A stretch of DNA of 60,608 nt from contig PKDX01000011.1 in the NCBI GenBank assembly GCA_002862745.1, positions 1 to 60,608 of the forward strand, in the 5' to 3' direction. A program made the position numbers and the translations under genes. Below, piece by piece: positions 52,140 to 60,608 of the stretch; position 1 is the stretch's first letter, and each line of letters opens with the position of its first letter. The stretch comes from Bacteroidota bacterium (lineage in GTDB: Bacteria; Bacteroidota; Bacteroidia; Chitinophagales; UBA8649). Under the pieces are notes generated by a model that ran no database searches, had not been told where the DNA came from, and saw nothing but the letters and a program-made list of their open reading frames with translations.

Positions 52140-52865
52140 TCAGCCTTTGCGAAGCTTAAATCGATCTCCTAGATATATTTTTTTCGCCAATGGGTTTTCG
52201 GCTAATTGTTGCGGGCTTCCCTCAGCGAACACTTTTCCCTCGTGCATTAAGTAAGCCCGGTCGACGATGTTCAGTGTTTCCTGAACGTTATGGTCCGTAA
52301 TCAATACACCAAGACCTAGAGATTTAAGTTTTACCACTATTCGCTGAATCGCTTCGACAGCAATTGGATCAATTCCTGCGAAGGGTTCATCGAGCAAAAC
52401 ATAGGATGGGCTGCTTGCTAGCGCTCGTGCTATCTCGGTCCTGCGTCTCTCCCCTCCTGAAAGCAGACCTCCTTTTGTCTTGCGCACATGACCCAAGTCA
52501 AACTCAGCAATCAACTGGTCACACTTTTCTTGGCGCTCCTTTTTTGATTTTACATGAAATTCAATAACGGCCATTAAGTTATCTTCCACCGAGAGGTGCC
52601 TGTATACCGACGCCTCCTGGGGTAAGTAGGTTATGCCCATCCGAGCTCTTTTATACATGGGCTTTGTTGTAATATCTACCATGTCAAGTTCGACCGACCC
52701 CTCATCCGGTTTTACTAGTCCAACAATCATATTAAATGTTGTTGTCTTCCCCGCCCCGTTGGGCCCCAAAAGGCCTACCACCTCCCCTTGATTTACACAA
52801 AAGCTCACCTTGTCAACAACAATTCGCCGGCCATATTTTTTTGTAAGACCTTGGTTTTCAATCAT
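52140..52865 (-). CDS. lptB: LPS export ABC transporter ATP-binding protein
   Basis: A 241-residue ATPase. Walker A is [13 protein letters not shown], the signature motif [15 protein letters not shown], Walker [15 protein letters not shown] and the switch His in VLITDHNV. LptB2 drives lipopolysaccharide from the inner membrane through LptFG to LptC, LptA and LptD (lptD at 14172 and an OstA-like at 18938). It overlaps the Ig-like lipoprotein gene by 8 nt and is the last gene of the minus-strand run starting at DUF4175. No LptF/G gene is in the window. Confidence 0.95.
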   Translation of the reverse strand: MIENQGLTKKYGRRIVVDKVSFCVNQGEVVGLLGPNGAGKTTTFNMIVGLVKPDEGSVELDMVDITTKPMYKRARMGITYLPQEASVYRHLSVEDNLMAVIEFHVKSKKERQEKCDQLIAEFDLGHVRKTKGGLLSGGERRRTEIARALASSPSYVLLDEPFAGIDPIAVEAIQRIVVKLKSLGLGVLITDHNVQETLNIVDRAYLMHEGKVFAEGSPQQLAENPLAKKIYLGDRFKLRKG

Positions 52866-54198
52866 TTATAAAGTTTATCAATTCTGCGCTTTGTAGGGTT
52901 TTGGTAACTAAAAATTCTTGTTGTGCGCCTATTCCATACACATAATACAAAACCATGTTGTTTTCTACACTAGGGGTAAAGATAGCATAGCTCGGTTCTC
53001 CATAAAACGAATATATAACGCCTTCTCTATAGATATCACTCATTAAGAGTTCTCCATTGTCCGTAAACACATCGACATGTAGATTATCTGGCATGGTGGC
53101 GGTATCGCTTGGCAACGAAAACGTGACAAAATATAGTCCGGCATATCCACTTGACAATCCTTCGTTTTGAATTAGCGAATCAAGATCGTTAGAGGGTATA
53201 GAAAGCAAATAAGGAAGATTCTTAGCATTCTGATTTGTGTCTTTATTGCTGGCTAGCGTTGTATCAGAGACGAGAACTAGTGCCTGTACCGTATCCGAAC
53301 TGTATGTGCCAGTCATAGAGGCCAAAATCAGTTGCTGATTACTATCAACAGGCATCGTGTTTTCTACATCCTTTATACAAGCGTAGACCGTGTCGTGGCC
53401 CCAGCTATAGGTAGAAAAACTAAACCCATTTTCCCGGGCAATAGAATCCCAAGTATCCTGATTGGGTTTGGGGTGAATCATAAAACATTCATCAGCAACA
53501 GGATCAATTGTTGCTGGGCTTCTTAAGGGTGAATGAATGATCGTTTCGTTGCTTCCATCAAAAGACAGGGAAAGTTTGTTTTGGCGCTCAAAAGAGTCTG
53601 CAGTTCCGTTTGAGTTAGCATCCCAATACCATGTGTACGCGTAATCCCATGAGTTCTGCATATGATCTAAGCGACCCCTGAGTCTATTGTTTTTACGCAG
53701 TGGATAAGTTAAGGGTGGATTATCACTTTGAATTGAAGAGGAAAAAGTTGTTAAGTCAAGGTTCGGTGGAAGTATCGTAGTAGAATATGATACCGAATTA
53801 CTAGGAAGAAGGCCATATGTTGTGATCCATATCGATTGGGGCGGATATATGTTTCCCTCATTGTAGTCCTTTATAGCATCTTCTATAAGCAGATTATATG
53901 CTACTCCTCTTGTGATTTCTTCTATAGAAAGAATAAGTGATCGCCCACGTAATTCAATGGAGATAGGTGTTTGTGGAAAAACCTGTATGTTTTGCTTTTG
54001 TATCGGCTGAAGGTGTTCGTCAAAAGCCCATATCAGTTTCTCTCCAGCATAATTCACAATGGTGTCTTTGGGGGAAACTAGAGCAAGAGGTGGAGAGGTG
54101 TCCTTGGGCCCACCTGTGGGGGCAAAGGGGTTGGCACAACGTGATAAGGTGATTAGAAAACCAGCTGCCACAAAAAGTCTCATCCCGCGAAAAAACAT
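52858..54198 (-). CDS. lipoprotein with Ig-like (Big_5) domain, Bacteroidota type
   Basis: A 446-residue protein. From the ATG at 54198 a lipoprotein signal fits, with the hydrophobic segment ending [13 protein letters not shown] Bacteroidota pattern follows: [18 protein letters not shown], then an Ig-like part with [10 protein letters not shown] and the [14 protein letters not shown] strand. The remainder is a long beta-rich region with a calcium-loop-like [14 protein letters not shown] near residue 210. The function is unknown; it lies between mnmG (4-nt gap) and lptB (8-nt overlap), so a cell-envelope role is likely. The C-terminal half lacks any enzyme motif I recognise. Confidence 0.8.
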   Translation of the reverse strand: MFFRGMRLFVAAGFLITLSRCANPFAPTGGPKDTSPPLALVSPKDTIVNYAGEKLIWAFDEHLQPIQKQNIQVFPQTPISIELRGRSLILSIEEITRGVAYNLLIEDAIKDYNEGNIYPPQSIWITTYGLLPSNSVSYSTTILPPNLDLTTFSSSIQSDNPPLTYPLRKNNRLRGRLDHMQNSWDYAYTWYWDANSNGTADSFERQNKLSLSFDGSNETIIHSPLRSPATIDPVADECFMIHPKPNQDTWDSIARENGFSFSTYSWGHDTVYACIKDVENTMPVDSNQQLILASMTGTYSSDTVQALVLVSDTTLASNKDTNQNAKNLPYLLSIPSNDLDSLIQNEGLSSGYAGLYFVTFSLPSDTATMPDNLHVDVFTDNGELLMSDIYREGVIYSFYGEPSYAIFTPSVENNMVLYYVYGIGAQQEFLVTKTLQSAELINFIND

Positions 54199-54202
54199 AG
54201 CC

Positions 54203-56062
54203 CTAGGATAGGTAAATTGATAGTGCCGTAATATCGCTTGCAGAAACACCACTGATTTGCTGCGCCTCTCCTAGCGTGGACGGCTTAAATTGCTTGAGCT
54301 TTTCCCTTGCCTCTTTAGATAGAGAGGGCATGTCGTCAAAATTAACCGTTGGCTTAATCTTGACCTTAGCCAGGCTTTGTAAACGCTTAACATTTTCTGC
54401 CTCCCGTGCTATATATCCCGAATATTTATGTTCGATTTCCGCAGTTTGAATAAAATGTGGGCGTTTTCCTTCTACAAGCGTCGCCAATTCATTGCAATAA
54501 GGCACTAAATCCTGTGTGTTTATGCCTGGCCTTGCCAGGATCTTTTCTAGTTTCATGCTTTGCCGTATTGGGTTTTGACCTCGTTCTTGAAGTAAGGAGT
54601 TTATGTCTTCTGGCCGTATCGATGTTTTATAAATACAGTCATTATAATCCTTGATAAAAAGAGCCTTTGCACGATACAGTTGAATTGACTCGGGTGATAG
54701 AAGGTTGTGTTTTTGAGCTATTGGCATTAACCGCACATCCGCATTGTCCTGACGCAAGGAAAGCCTAAATTCAGCGCGCGAAGTAAACATTCTATACGGC
54801 TCATTGGTGCCTTTGAATACAAGATCGTTGATAAGAACTCCAATGTATGCCTCTGATCGTTCAAGAATAAGAGAAGATTGACCAAGTACACTCAACGCCG
54901 CATTAATACCAGCCATAAGGCCCTGGCATGCAGCCTCTTCATAACCTGTTGTTCCGTTAATTTGACCCGCAAAGTAAAGTCCTATAATGGCTCTTGTTTC
55001 TAACGTTTGTTTTATCTGGTCCGGTGGAAAATAGTCATACTCAATAGCATAGCCTGGGCGAAACATTTTCGCCTTTTCTAAGCCAGGAATCGTGTATAGG
55101 GCCTCGAGCTGAGTTGAAAACGGGAGGGACGTTGAAAAACCATTTAAATAGGTTTCCACGGTATCTATCCCTTCTGGTTCAACAAAAATTTGGTGACGAT
55201 CTCTTTCACTAAAGCGATCGATCTTGTCCTCTATAGATGGACAGTATCGAGGACCCCTGCCTTCAATTCTACCAGAAAACATGGGTGATTTGCTAAAATC
55301 CCTTCGCAAAATATCGTGCGTTTGAGGATTGGTATAGGTTATATAGCAATGCCTTCTTTCTTGAAACAATTCGCTTGCTCCATAAGAAAACACCTCTGTG
55401 GGCTCTTCGCTTGGTTGTATTTCCATAGAAGAATAATCAATGGTTCTTCCATCTATTCTTGGCGGCGTGCCTGTTTTCATTCTTCCCGTAACAAAACCCC
55501 AATCACGCAATTGCCCACTTAGGCCTATTGAGGCTGATTCTCCTGCTCGACCAGATTTTCTTTGTTCCTCCCCTACATGAATAACACCACCAAGAAAGGT
55601 TCCCCCGGTAATAACAACCTTTTCCGCACGAATAGATAGGCCAGAGCGACACACCACTCCAGTAACCCTATCATTTTCTTTTTCTAGGCCAACCACCTCA
55701 TCTTGCCAAAAATTCAGGTTACTGGTATTTTCTAGCTCCGTGCGCCAAATCCTTGCAAAGAGGTGGCGGTCGTTTTGCGTTCTAGGGCTGTGCATGGCAG
55801 GCCCCTTTGATCTATTCAACATTCGGAAATGAAGCATAGAACGATCAGCAACTTTCCCTGAAAAACCGCCCAAAGCATCTATTTCCCGAACAATTTGGCC
55901 TTTGGCAACTCCACCCATTGCGGGATTGCAGGACATCTGACCAATGGCTTGCATATTCATGGTTATTAGGAGGGTTTTTGCACCCAATCGTGCGGAGATT
56001 CTCGAGGCCTCACAACCCGCATGACCACCACCCACTACAATAACATCGTACGTATCCATCAT
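54203..56062 (-). CDS. mnmG: tRNA uridine-5-carboxymethylaminomethyl modification enzyme MnmG
   Basis: A 619-residue FAD protein (GidA) that with MnmE modifies U34 of several tRNAs. Motifs: [21 protein letters not shown] (shortened core GGGHAGCEA), [61 protein letters not shown] and the [15 protein letters not shown] part. The C-terminal helical domain ends with [15 protein letters not shown]. The start overlaps the ybeY stop by 4 nt. A perfect parS-type palindrome lies 16-31 nt upstream, inside ybeY. Confidence 0.97.
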   Translation of the reverse strand: MMDTYDVIVVGGGHAGCEASRISARLGAKTLLITMNMQAIGQMSCNPAMGGVAKGQIVREIDALGGFSGKVADRSMLHFRMLNRSKGPAMHSPRTQNDRHLFARIWRTELENTSNLNFWQDEVVGLEKENDRVTGVVCRSGLSIRAEKVVITGGTFLGGVIHVGEEQRKSGRAGESASIGLSGQLRDWGFVTGRMKTGTPPRIDGRTIDYSSMEIQPSEEPTEVFSYGASELFQERRHCYITYTNPQTHDILRRDFSKSPMFSGRIEGRGPRYCPSIEDKIDRFSERDRHQIFVEPEGIDTVETYLNGFSTSLPFSTQLEALYTIPGLEKAKMFRPGYAIEYDYFPPDQIKQTLETRAIIGLYFAGQINGTTGYEEAACQGLMAGINAALSVLGQSSLILERSEAYIGVLINDLVFKGTNEPYRMFTSRAEFRLSLRQDNADVRLMPIAQKHNLLSPESIQLYRAKALFIKDYNDCIYKTSIRPEDINSLLQERGQNPIRQSMKLEKILARPGINTQDLVPYCNELATLVEGKRPHFIQTAEIEHKYSGYIAREAENVKRLQSLAKVKIKPTVNFDDMPSLSKEAREKLKQFKPSTLGEAQQISGVSASDITALSIYLS

Positions 56063-56490
56063 AGCGATTGGGATTTATGTTCCACGTGGAACAATTCAAG
56101 CAACCTGTTTTCCTCTAAGTGCATAATCCTCTTCTCTTTCTTACTTCCGTCGGTATACCCCACTACGTGTAATAAGCCATGAAAAACCATACGAAGTATA
56201 TAAGACAGGGGCCTTTCGTTGTCTTCTAAAAAAACATTTGTACCATTAATAAACAACTCTAAGTGTCTTCCCATTGGTGTTTCCCTTTCTTGGGTAATAA
56301 CGTCTGTATTGTGTTGGTGATTGAGTAAGGACGTGTTGTGTCTTGTTTGGCTCGCACTATCCGTTAAAATGATGTCAATGCCTCGCAAGGACAGATCGTA
56401 TTCTTGGCAAAAGATGGTTAAGGCCTCTTTTATCTCTCGAACAGTTATTGAGAACTCTGGATTGCCGTCGCGTAATACACGCACAAACAT
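56059..56490 (-). CDS. ybeY: endoribonuclease YbeY (rRNA maturation)
   Basis: A 143-residue metalloprotein of the UPF0054 family, needed for 16S rRNA 3'-end maturation and rRNA quality control. The zinc site is seen in [17 protein letters not shown]: the first two His of the H-x3-H-x5-H motif are present, but the third position is Asp, a substitution I also recall in other Bacteroidota. The C-terminal tail [14 protein letters not shown] carries the parS-like palindrome in its codons. It lies 9 nt after the HATPase gene and overlaps mnmG by 4 nt. Confidence 0.92.
   Translation of the reverse strand: MFVRVLRDGNPEFSITVREIKEALTIFCQEYDLSLRGIDIILTDSASQTRHNTSLLNHQHNTDVITQERETPMGRHLELFINGTNVFLEDNERPLSYILRMVFHGLLHVVGYTDGSKKEKRIMHLEENRLLELFHVEHKSQSL
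56078..56093. other. parS-type ParB binding site (perfect 16-bp palindrome)
   Basis: TGTTCCACGTGGAACA is a perfect palindrome that matches the bacterial parS consensus TGTTnCACGTGAAACA at 14 or more of 16 positions and is the form reported for Pseudomonas-type sites. It lies within the last codons of ybeY (residues FHVEH), 16 nt upstream of the mnmG start. parS sites cluster near the replication origin. ParB and ParA are not in the window, so binding is inferred. Confidence 0.8.
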
Positions 56491-56499
56491 ACCGAAAGA

Positions 56500-56898
56500 T
56501 TATAGTCTGAATTGAAGTTCGATGGTTGCGCCTTCGTTACTGAAGACTACCCAATCCGCTAATTGTTTAATTAAAAACACTCCTCGGCCACCCACGACCA
56601 TTAGGTTGTCTGGATGTGTAGGGTCAGGCAAGCCGTTGTAATCGAAACCATCTCCCTCGTCATGTATATGAAAAACTAGTTTATCTGGGCTTTCCTCACG
56701 CTCAAACTCTAGGACCACTTTTTTAGAGTCATCCTCCTTGTTGCCATGGATAATGGCATTATTAACTGCTTCTGTTACACCAATAAGCATATTTCCAAAA
56801 ACCTCATCTGACACATTATGCTCTACAACGACCTGTTCTAGAAAATGCTCAATTTCCTTGAGGCTCTCATGTTTAGAAGAAACAATCAGTTGCTGCAT
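56500..56898 (-). CDS. HATPase anti-sigma-factor-like protein (RsbW/SpoIIAB type)
   Basis: A 132-residue serine-kinase-like ATP-binding protein. GHKL motifs: the N box GVTEAVNNAIIHGN, the G1 box IHDEGDGFDY and the G2 part GGRGVFLIKQLAD. It resembles anti-sigma regulatory factors that bind a sigma factor and phosphorylate an anti-anti-sigma partner. Neither a sigma factor nor a STAS partner is adjacent; in Bacteroidota this gene is instead found with ybeY and DUF4175, as here. Its target is unknown. It lies 29 nt after DUF4175. Confidence 0.88.
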   Translation of the reverse strand: MQQLIVSSKHESLKEIEHFLEQVVVEHNVSDEVFGNMLIGVTEAVNNAIIHGNKEDDSKKVVLEFEREESPDKLVFHIHDEGDGFDYNGLPDPTHPDNLMVVGGRGVFLIKQLADWVVFSNEGATIELQFRL

Positions 56899-56927
56899 AA
56901 ATCAAAGATAGTATATAATAATCTCAT

Positions 56928-59900
56928 TTATTGTGTAAATGATCTCCATAGTTTATCATAGAATGCTATTAAACCTGGGTTTTCCATTTGAGGTCTTTTT
57001 CGGCGCTGAAGGATTTGACTAATTTTTTGCTGAACCTCCTCAGGAACAATTAACACTTCCTCCTCGGTTGGTGAGGATGACTTACGGCTTTCCTTTTCGC
57101 CTTGTTTATTCGCCGCCTGCTCTAATTTTAACAGCTGAAGGTCTATATTTTGTAATCCTTCGCTGTATTCTTGTGCGCCTATAGCTGTGCCTTCCGATAA
57201 CATTTGTTCCTGGCGTTTCATTTGATCCAAAACCCCACGGCCCTCCTTTTCTAAATTGTTTGCTTTAAGCCAATTCTCAAGCGCATTTCTAATTTTTGCT
57301 TGCTCTTGGATTAGTGCCGCCAAGGCTTCATCCGCTTCATCACCACCTCCTTCTCCAGGGTTGCCCTGTTTTCCCTCGCCACTTTTTCCTTCTTTTTCTC
57401 CTTGTTGTCCCATGGCGGCTTGATCTGACATAATATCCTGAAGCCCCCCTTCCTTTGAAGGTTTACCACTTTGGCCTTGGCCGCTTCCACCAGGGTTCTC
57501 ACACATTTGGCTGCCTTGCATTTGACCGGAAAGGTTCATTTGGACATTCTGTAATGCCTCATCCAAGAGTAATGCAATTTCGTTGACTTCCATCATTACC
57601 CCTTGTGCCTGGGTGGCCCAGTTTGCCTGACTTCCTCGCTCAAAGCTTTTGTCTAACTGCTCTTGACGTTTTTCAATACGGAGTATTCCATCCATTATTG
57701 GCTTTTGCGCTGTTGGGCTTCGAGAAGCGAGTGCCATTAGTGTATCCTTTACCGCATCAAAGTTTTTGTTCCAAAGCGCCTGATTCCTCACCTTGCGCTC
57801 TTTAGTATAGACCCCTACGTTCGAAGAGGCATTAGAAAGAAACAGATCCTCTTCAATAAGTGATAAATCCACTAGATTCTCTAAAAGCTGCTGAAGTGTG
57901 GCCAAATCCATTTCTAACTGCTTTTGCTTAGCAGATTTCATAGCCATGGATAACATCGAGCTAAGTTCTTTCATTTTTTGAGAGGTATTTGATTTACTGG
58001 ATTCACTTGGCTCTTCTTGTTGCATTTCGTTTGAAAGTTCTTGAAGATCATTACCAATTTCTTCTGACAACTGTTCAATCGCTTCTGATTCTTCGCCTAG
58101 CAACTCTTTGCCTTCTTCAATGTCTTTCTTGATATCATCAAATTTTTCATTGATTTCCTCTTGTTTTGACAAGGCATCTTCCGCGTTGACATCCAGCGCT
58201 TCTTCGTCCTTACTTAACTGATCAAGTGCCTCTATAGCATCCTTTAAAGCATTTTCCTTCATAAGCTGTGAAAGCATTCGCTCCAACATTTCTAGAGACA
58301 TTTCTTCTTTGCTTTCCATCTCACTCAATTCCTCCAAAGCACCGTCAACACTTTCTTGATCCCCCTTTTCTAAAGCCTCCCTAATTTTTTCCATTAACTG
58401 CTCCCTCCTACTGTCTTCCTGATCTTCTTCAATTAATGGATTCAACACGTTGGTATCGATAGCATCATTAAACTCTTCCGACATCAACATAAAGGTTTCT
58501 AACTCCTCACTTAATAAATCCTTTTGAGCATTAAGTCTTTCTAAGCTTTCTAAAAAATCAAATATCTCCTGGTTATCTGCATTAGAATTAGCCTCCGTCA
58601 TTCGATCATTGCGTATATTTTCTAAACGCTCATTAATGTTTGACTGGTTATTGTTTAGACGATTGGCCGTATTCTCCATATTCTGAATCTCTTGATCCTT
58701 TTCATCATCCCAAGTATCTTGATTGGGTACAGTAAGAATCAACTTACGCGAATAGGCATACTGACTCCCTTTAACCTCATTGTTATCGCAAACACCATAA
58801 CTTACTTCTATAGCATCAATACCGGTCTTCCATAAATCTTTCCTCCTGAAATAATCAGCAAAATCACCTACCAATCCCTTATCATGAGTAACATTGTAAC
58901 GCTTACTTTCTATCACCTTCCCCGACCGAATAAAATTCACCCTCCGAAAAACACTTGATACTCCAAAATCATCTTGAAATGATCCTATTGCGGTATAAGC
59001 TCGTGCCGTAGTATCAAAATCCCATTCGATAGAAATGGTCGGTCTCTTGTCTTCGATAACATCAATATCCATCGTCCAAGTTGTATCCCCTTGAACTATC
59101 GCCAGACATTTAGAAGAATTCATTAGAAGTATGTCACTGTCAAATTGTACTGTAGAATCCTTTATATAAAGTGTACTAGCTCCATCGTCAACATATTCTT
59201 GAATACGCATAACACTGCCCTCCATTGCTTCAATTTTCCGAGGATTTATGAATTCAACCTGTTCTTGTTCTAGATAACTTGGCGGAATCAATAAAACCTT
59301 ATACGTATTTGACAAGGTAGATCGTACTTCAACCTGAAAAGAAGAAAGAATTTTATCTCCATCTCGCCAGGTAAAATGTAAATCTTGATTCACTGATTCA
59401 ATGAAATATGATAACGTATTATTTTTATATAAATGCTTGATTTTCAAATCATTAAGAAATAATTTAGCAGATATATCTCCTGTATCTTTAACAAGTGCCA
59501 GTAAGGTGTAAGGTTGACCTACCTGAACTGTTGTATCCGATACCCAAACAATACTATTATCATTGACATCTTCTGTATTCAATGTGAAGGCCGTTGAAAA
59601 AGCTGCCTTCCATGGGCTTAGGCTTATTAATAGTACCGCAGTTATAACAGACAATACTAATAGCTTTCTAAAGCTATGTTGCCGCCCGCTCTCCGTATTC
59701 CAGTCCGGTAGTAAATCATCAACTGGAGGAGCATTTTTGTCTGGATACCTCTGCTCAAATTCTAATCCATATTTAAGCTTATGCCTTATCTGATCGGCTT
59801 GATGGTTATATCGCAGCAAGACACCGCTTACTATATCCTGTTCGCTTCGCGTATAGGTATAGAATATCCTATATATAATAATAAAGAAAGCGACTGCATT

Positions 59901-60077
59901 ACAAAACAAAACCATCCATACTGGCCAGCTATAACTTCCACTGCTGGCAAATAACATGAGTATAAAGCTAAGTACACTCCATAGACCAGCACAAAGACAG
60001 AGAGTAATAGACACGTGGTATTCAAGGCGTTTATAAAGACCTACTTTACCTGATTCTATGATTTTATCTCTGATCAT
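56928..60077 (-). CDS. DUF4175-family membrane-anchored coiled-coil protein
   Basis: A 1049-residue protein. Two membrane helices lie near residues 24-70, a third around 140-160 (LLVLSVITAVLLISL). A large beta-rich, probably periplasmic part covers about 165-455. A long coiled-coil region follows (about 460-860, rich in Glu, Leu, Gln and Asn), then a Gly/Gln/Glu-rich low-complexity linker (870-940) and a final helical segment (RNALENWLKANNLEKEG). This is the DUF4175 layout of Bacteroidota, of unknown function; size and anchoring suggest an envelope scaffold. It is first of six minus-strand genes with short spacing: DUF4175, HATPase, ybeY, mnmG, lipoprotein, lptB. Confidence 0.87.
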   Translation of the reverse strand: MIRDKIIESGKVGLYKRLEYHVSITLCLCAGLWSVLSFILMLFASSGSYSWPVWMVLFCNAVAFFIIIYRIFYTYTRSEQDIVSGVLLRYNHQADQIRHKLKYGLEFEQRYPDKNAPPVDDLLPDWNTESGRQHSFRKLLVLSVITAVLLISLSPWKAAFSTAFTLNTEDVNDNSIVWVSDTTVQVGQPYTLLALVKDTGDISAKLFLNDLKIKHLYKNNTLSYFIESVNQDLHFTWRDGDKILSSFQVEVRSTLSNTYKVLLIPPSYLEQEQVEFINPRKIEAMEGSVMRIQEYVDDGASTLYIKDSTVQFDSDILLMNSSKCLAIVQGDTTWTMDIDVIEDKRPTISIEWDFDTTARAYTAIGSFQDDFGVSSVFRRVNFIRSGKVIESKRYNVTHDKGLVGDFADYFRRKDLWKTGIDAIEVSYGVCDNNEVKGSQYAYSRKLILTVPNQDTWDDEKDQEIQNMENTANRLNNNQSNINERLENIRNDRMTEANSNADNQEIFDFLESLERLNAQKDLLSEELETFMLMSEEFNDAIDTNVLNPLIEEDQEDSRREQLMEKIREALEKGDQESVDGALEELSEMESKEEMSLEMLERMLSQLMKENALKDAIEALDQLSKDEEALDVNAEDALSKQEEINEKFDDIKKDIEEGKELLGEESEAIEQLSEEIGNDLQELSNEMQQEEPSESSKSNTSQKMKELSSMLSMAMKSAKQKQLEMDLATLQQLLENLVDLSLIEEDLFLSNASSNVGVYTKERKVRNQALWNKNFDAVKDTLMALASRSPTAQKPIMDGILRIEKRQEQLDKSFERGSQANWATQAQGVMMEVNEIALLLDEALQNVQMNLSGQMQGSQMCENPGGSGQGQSGKPSKEGGLQDIMSDQAAMGQQGEKEGKSGEGKQGNPGEGGGDEADEALAALIQEQAKIRNALENWLKANNLEKEGRGVLDQMKRQEQMLSEGTAIGAQEYSEGLQNIDLQLLKLEQAANKQGEKESRKSSSPTEEEVLIVPEEVQQKISQILQRRKRPQMENPGLIAFYDKLWRSFTQ

Positions 60078-60425
60078 TATCTTAAGCTATTAACATATGT
60101 TGTTAATTACAACGTTAAAAGTACTTGCTTGATGTGGATATAGCTTGTAAAATTGAAATTGTAAATAATTGGTGGTTGAATTCTTGACTTTTCACCATTT
60201 AACAAACTTTCTTTCCACAATTCATATTTCAACAATTACTTTTTGGTTTTGAATTCACGGTGTGTTGATTATTATCAATTTTGCCTGAATAAGTAAACTT
60301 CATAGATGGAACAAAAGTTAACTTAGTGTTTGAAAGGTGTGAATCATAGGGATTGAGTAGAGTACTCCACATAATAACACACTTAATGATGACTATAGTT
60401 TTTTAAATGAAAGATTTTAATCATT
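60078..60425. other. AT-rich intergenic region between DUF4175 and the kynA-like start
   Basis: About 348 nt without a credible gene. It is divergent between the two flanking genes. A cluster of short dyads is close to the DUF4175 start (separate entry). I see no tRNA, no strong TTG/TAnnTTTG promoter pair and no cluster of DnaA boxes; TTTCCACA-like bases at about 60213 do not form a group. Confidence 0.6.
60090..60117. promoter_or_regulatory. cluster of overlapping short dyads upstream of the DUF4175 gene
   Basis: TTAACA/TGTTAA (60090-60106) flanks the 10-bp palindrome AACATATGTT. GTTGT/ACAAC (60099-60113) overlaps it, and AACGTT (60112-60117) follows. The group is 13-40 nt before the DUF4175 start codon, a fitting place for an operator, but AT-rich sequence makes chance matches common. 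Confidence 0.3.
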
Positions 60426-60608
60426 GTGATCTACGATAATTATATAGAATTACAAAAACTTTTGGATTGTAATAAACCTCAAGCTGATCCTAAATACGCT
60501 TTAGAAGAATCGTTTTTTATTCGTATTCATCATATCCACGAGATAAATTTTGCTCAAATTTTAGAAGACCTAAAATCATTTGATGCAAATCTTACAACGA
60601 GTTCACTG
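60426..60608 (+). CDS. probable tryptophan 2,3-dioxygenase family protein, N-terminal part (3' end outside window)
   Basis: An open frame runs to the right edge (61 codons). The start is probably GTG at 60426 (V/M-IYDNYIELQKLLDCNK); the in-frame stop upstream is at 60408. The segment DNYIELQKLLDCN, followed by ESFFIRIHHIHEINFAQIL, resembles the N-terminal part of tryptophan 2,3-dioxygenases (YL-L--LL--Q-P ... FI--HH--EL-FK-IL), where a His in this helix approaches the heme. Many substitutions relative to the family are visible, so this is a cautious call. With kmo at 4500 it would fit a kynurenine pathway, but the two genes are 56 kb apart. Confidence 0.4.
   Translation, partial: MIYDNYIELQKLLDCNKPQADPKYALEESFFIRIHHIHEINFAQILEDLKSFDANLTTSSL

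Noticed and set aside
60078-60425. AT-rich gap as replication origin
   Set aside because: No group of TTATCCACA-type DnaA boxes and no dnaA or dnaN gene beside it; AT content alone is not enough.

Overview
The window comes from the chromosome of a gliding-clade member of the Bacteroidota, most likely order Flavobacteriales. The evidence is: a GldH lipoprotein next to a RicT/PSP1 protein and HolB; a secreted protein with a type IX secretion (T9SS) C-terminal sorting domain; Bacteroidota-only families (DUF4175, DUF6089, IPExxxVDY, OstA-like, Ig-like lipoprotein); TAnnTTTG-type promoter boxes; and almost no Shine-Dalgarno sequences. Coding density is very high, with many ATGA or short overlaps. 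I see no insertion sequence, prophage, CRISPR array, rRNA or tRNA.

Layout. 1-2.8 kb: the end of an aldehyde dehydrogenase gene, then a short RadC-like gene coupled to a T9SS cargo gene with dockerin-like repeats. 3-10 kb (+): an uncharacterised helical protein, kynurenine 3-monooxygenase (kmo), recJ, idi and a fused family-2 glycosyltransferase. 10-17 kb (-): a widespread uncharacterised protein, an E2 acyltransferase, cinA and lptD. 17-20.6 kb (+): an amidase, an MlaD/MCE protein and an OstA-like protein, divergent from lptD. 20.6-27 kb: a secreted hypothetical protein, a thiolase, a 7TM-HD phosphohydrolase and dnaG, with a structured leader before dnaG. 27-32 kb (-): holB-ricT-gldH-lipoprotein-yhhN-hydrolase. 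32-35 kb: queD, an RmlD-like reductase and lpdA. 35-39 kb (+): the translation operon rplM-rpsI-rpsB-tsf-pyrH-frr. 39-43 kb: superoxide dismutase, tadA and a TolC/HlyD efflux pair without its pump. 43-50 kb: acpP-fabF-rnc (-) divergent from IPExxxVDY-pyk-M42 peptidase-PCD-ligA (+). 50-52 kb: an outer-membrane protein and a polyprenyl diphosphate synthase. 52-60 kb (-): a six-gene run, DUF4175-HATPase-ybeY-mnmG-lipoprotein-lptB. The last 180 bases open a likely tryptophan 2,3-dioxygenase.

Taken together this is mainly housekeeping: replication and repair (recJ, dnaG, holB, ligA), translation, fatty acid and isoprenoid synthesis, and outer-membrane construction (lptD, OstA-like, MlaD, amidase, lptB). 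The most striking non-coding signal is a perfect 16-bp parS-type palindrome hidden in the last codons of ybeY, just upstream of mnmG (56078-56093). It suggests this part of the chromosome lies in the origin-proximal, ParB-loaded domain. Other points of interest are the leader hairpins before dnaG, a palindrome between the divergent lptD and amidase genes, a glycosyltransferase fused to the remains of a sugar-phosphate transferase, and the broadly conserved but functionally unknown 473-residue protein. No clearly new multi-gene system is evident.
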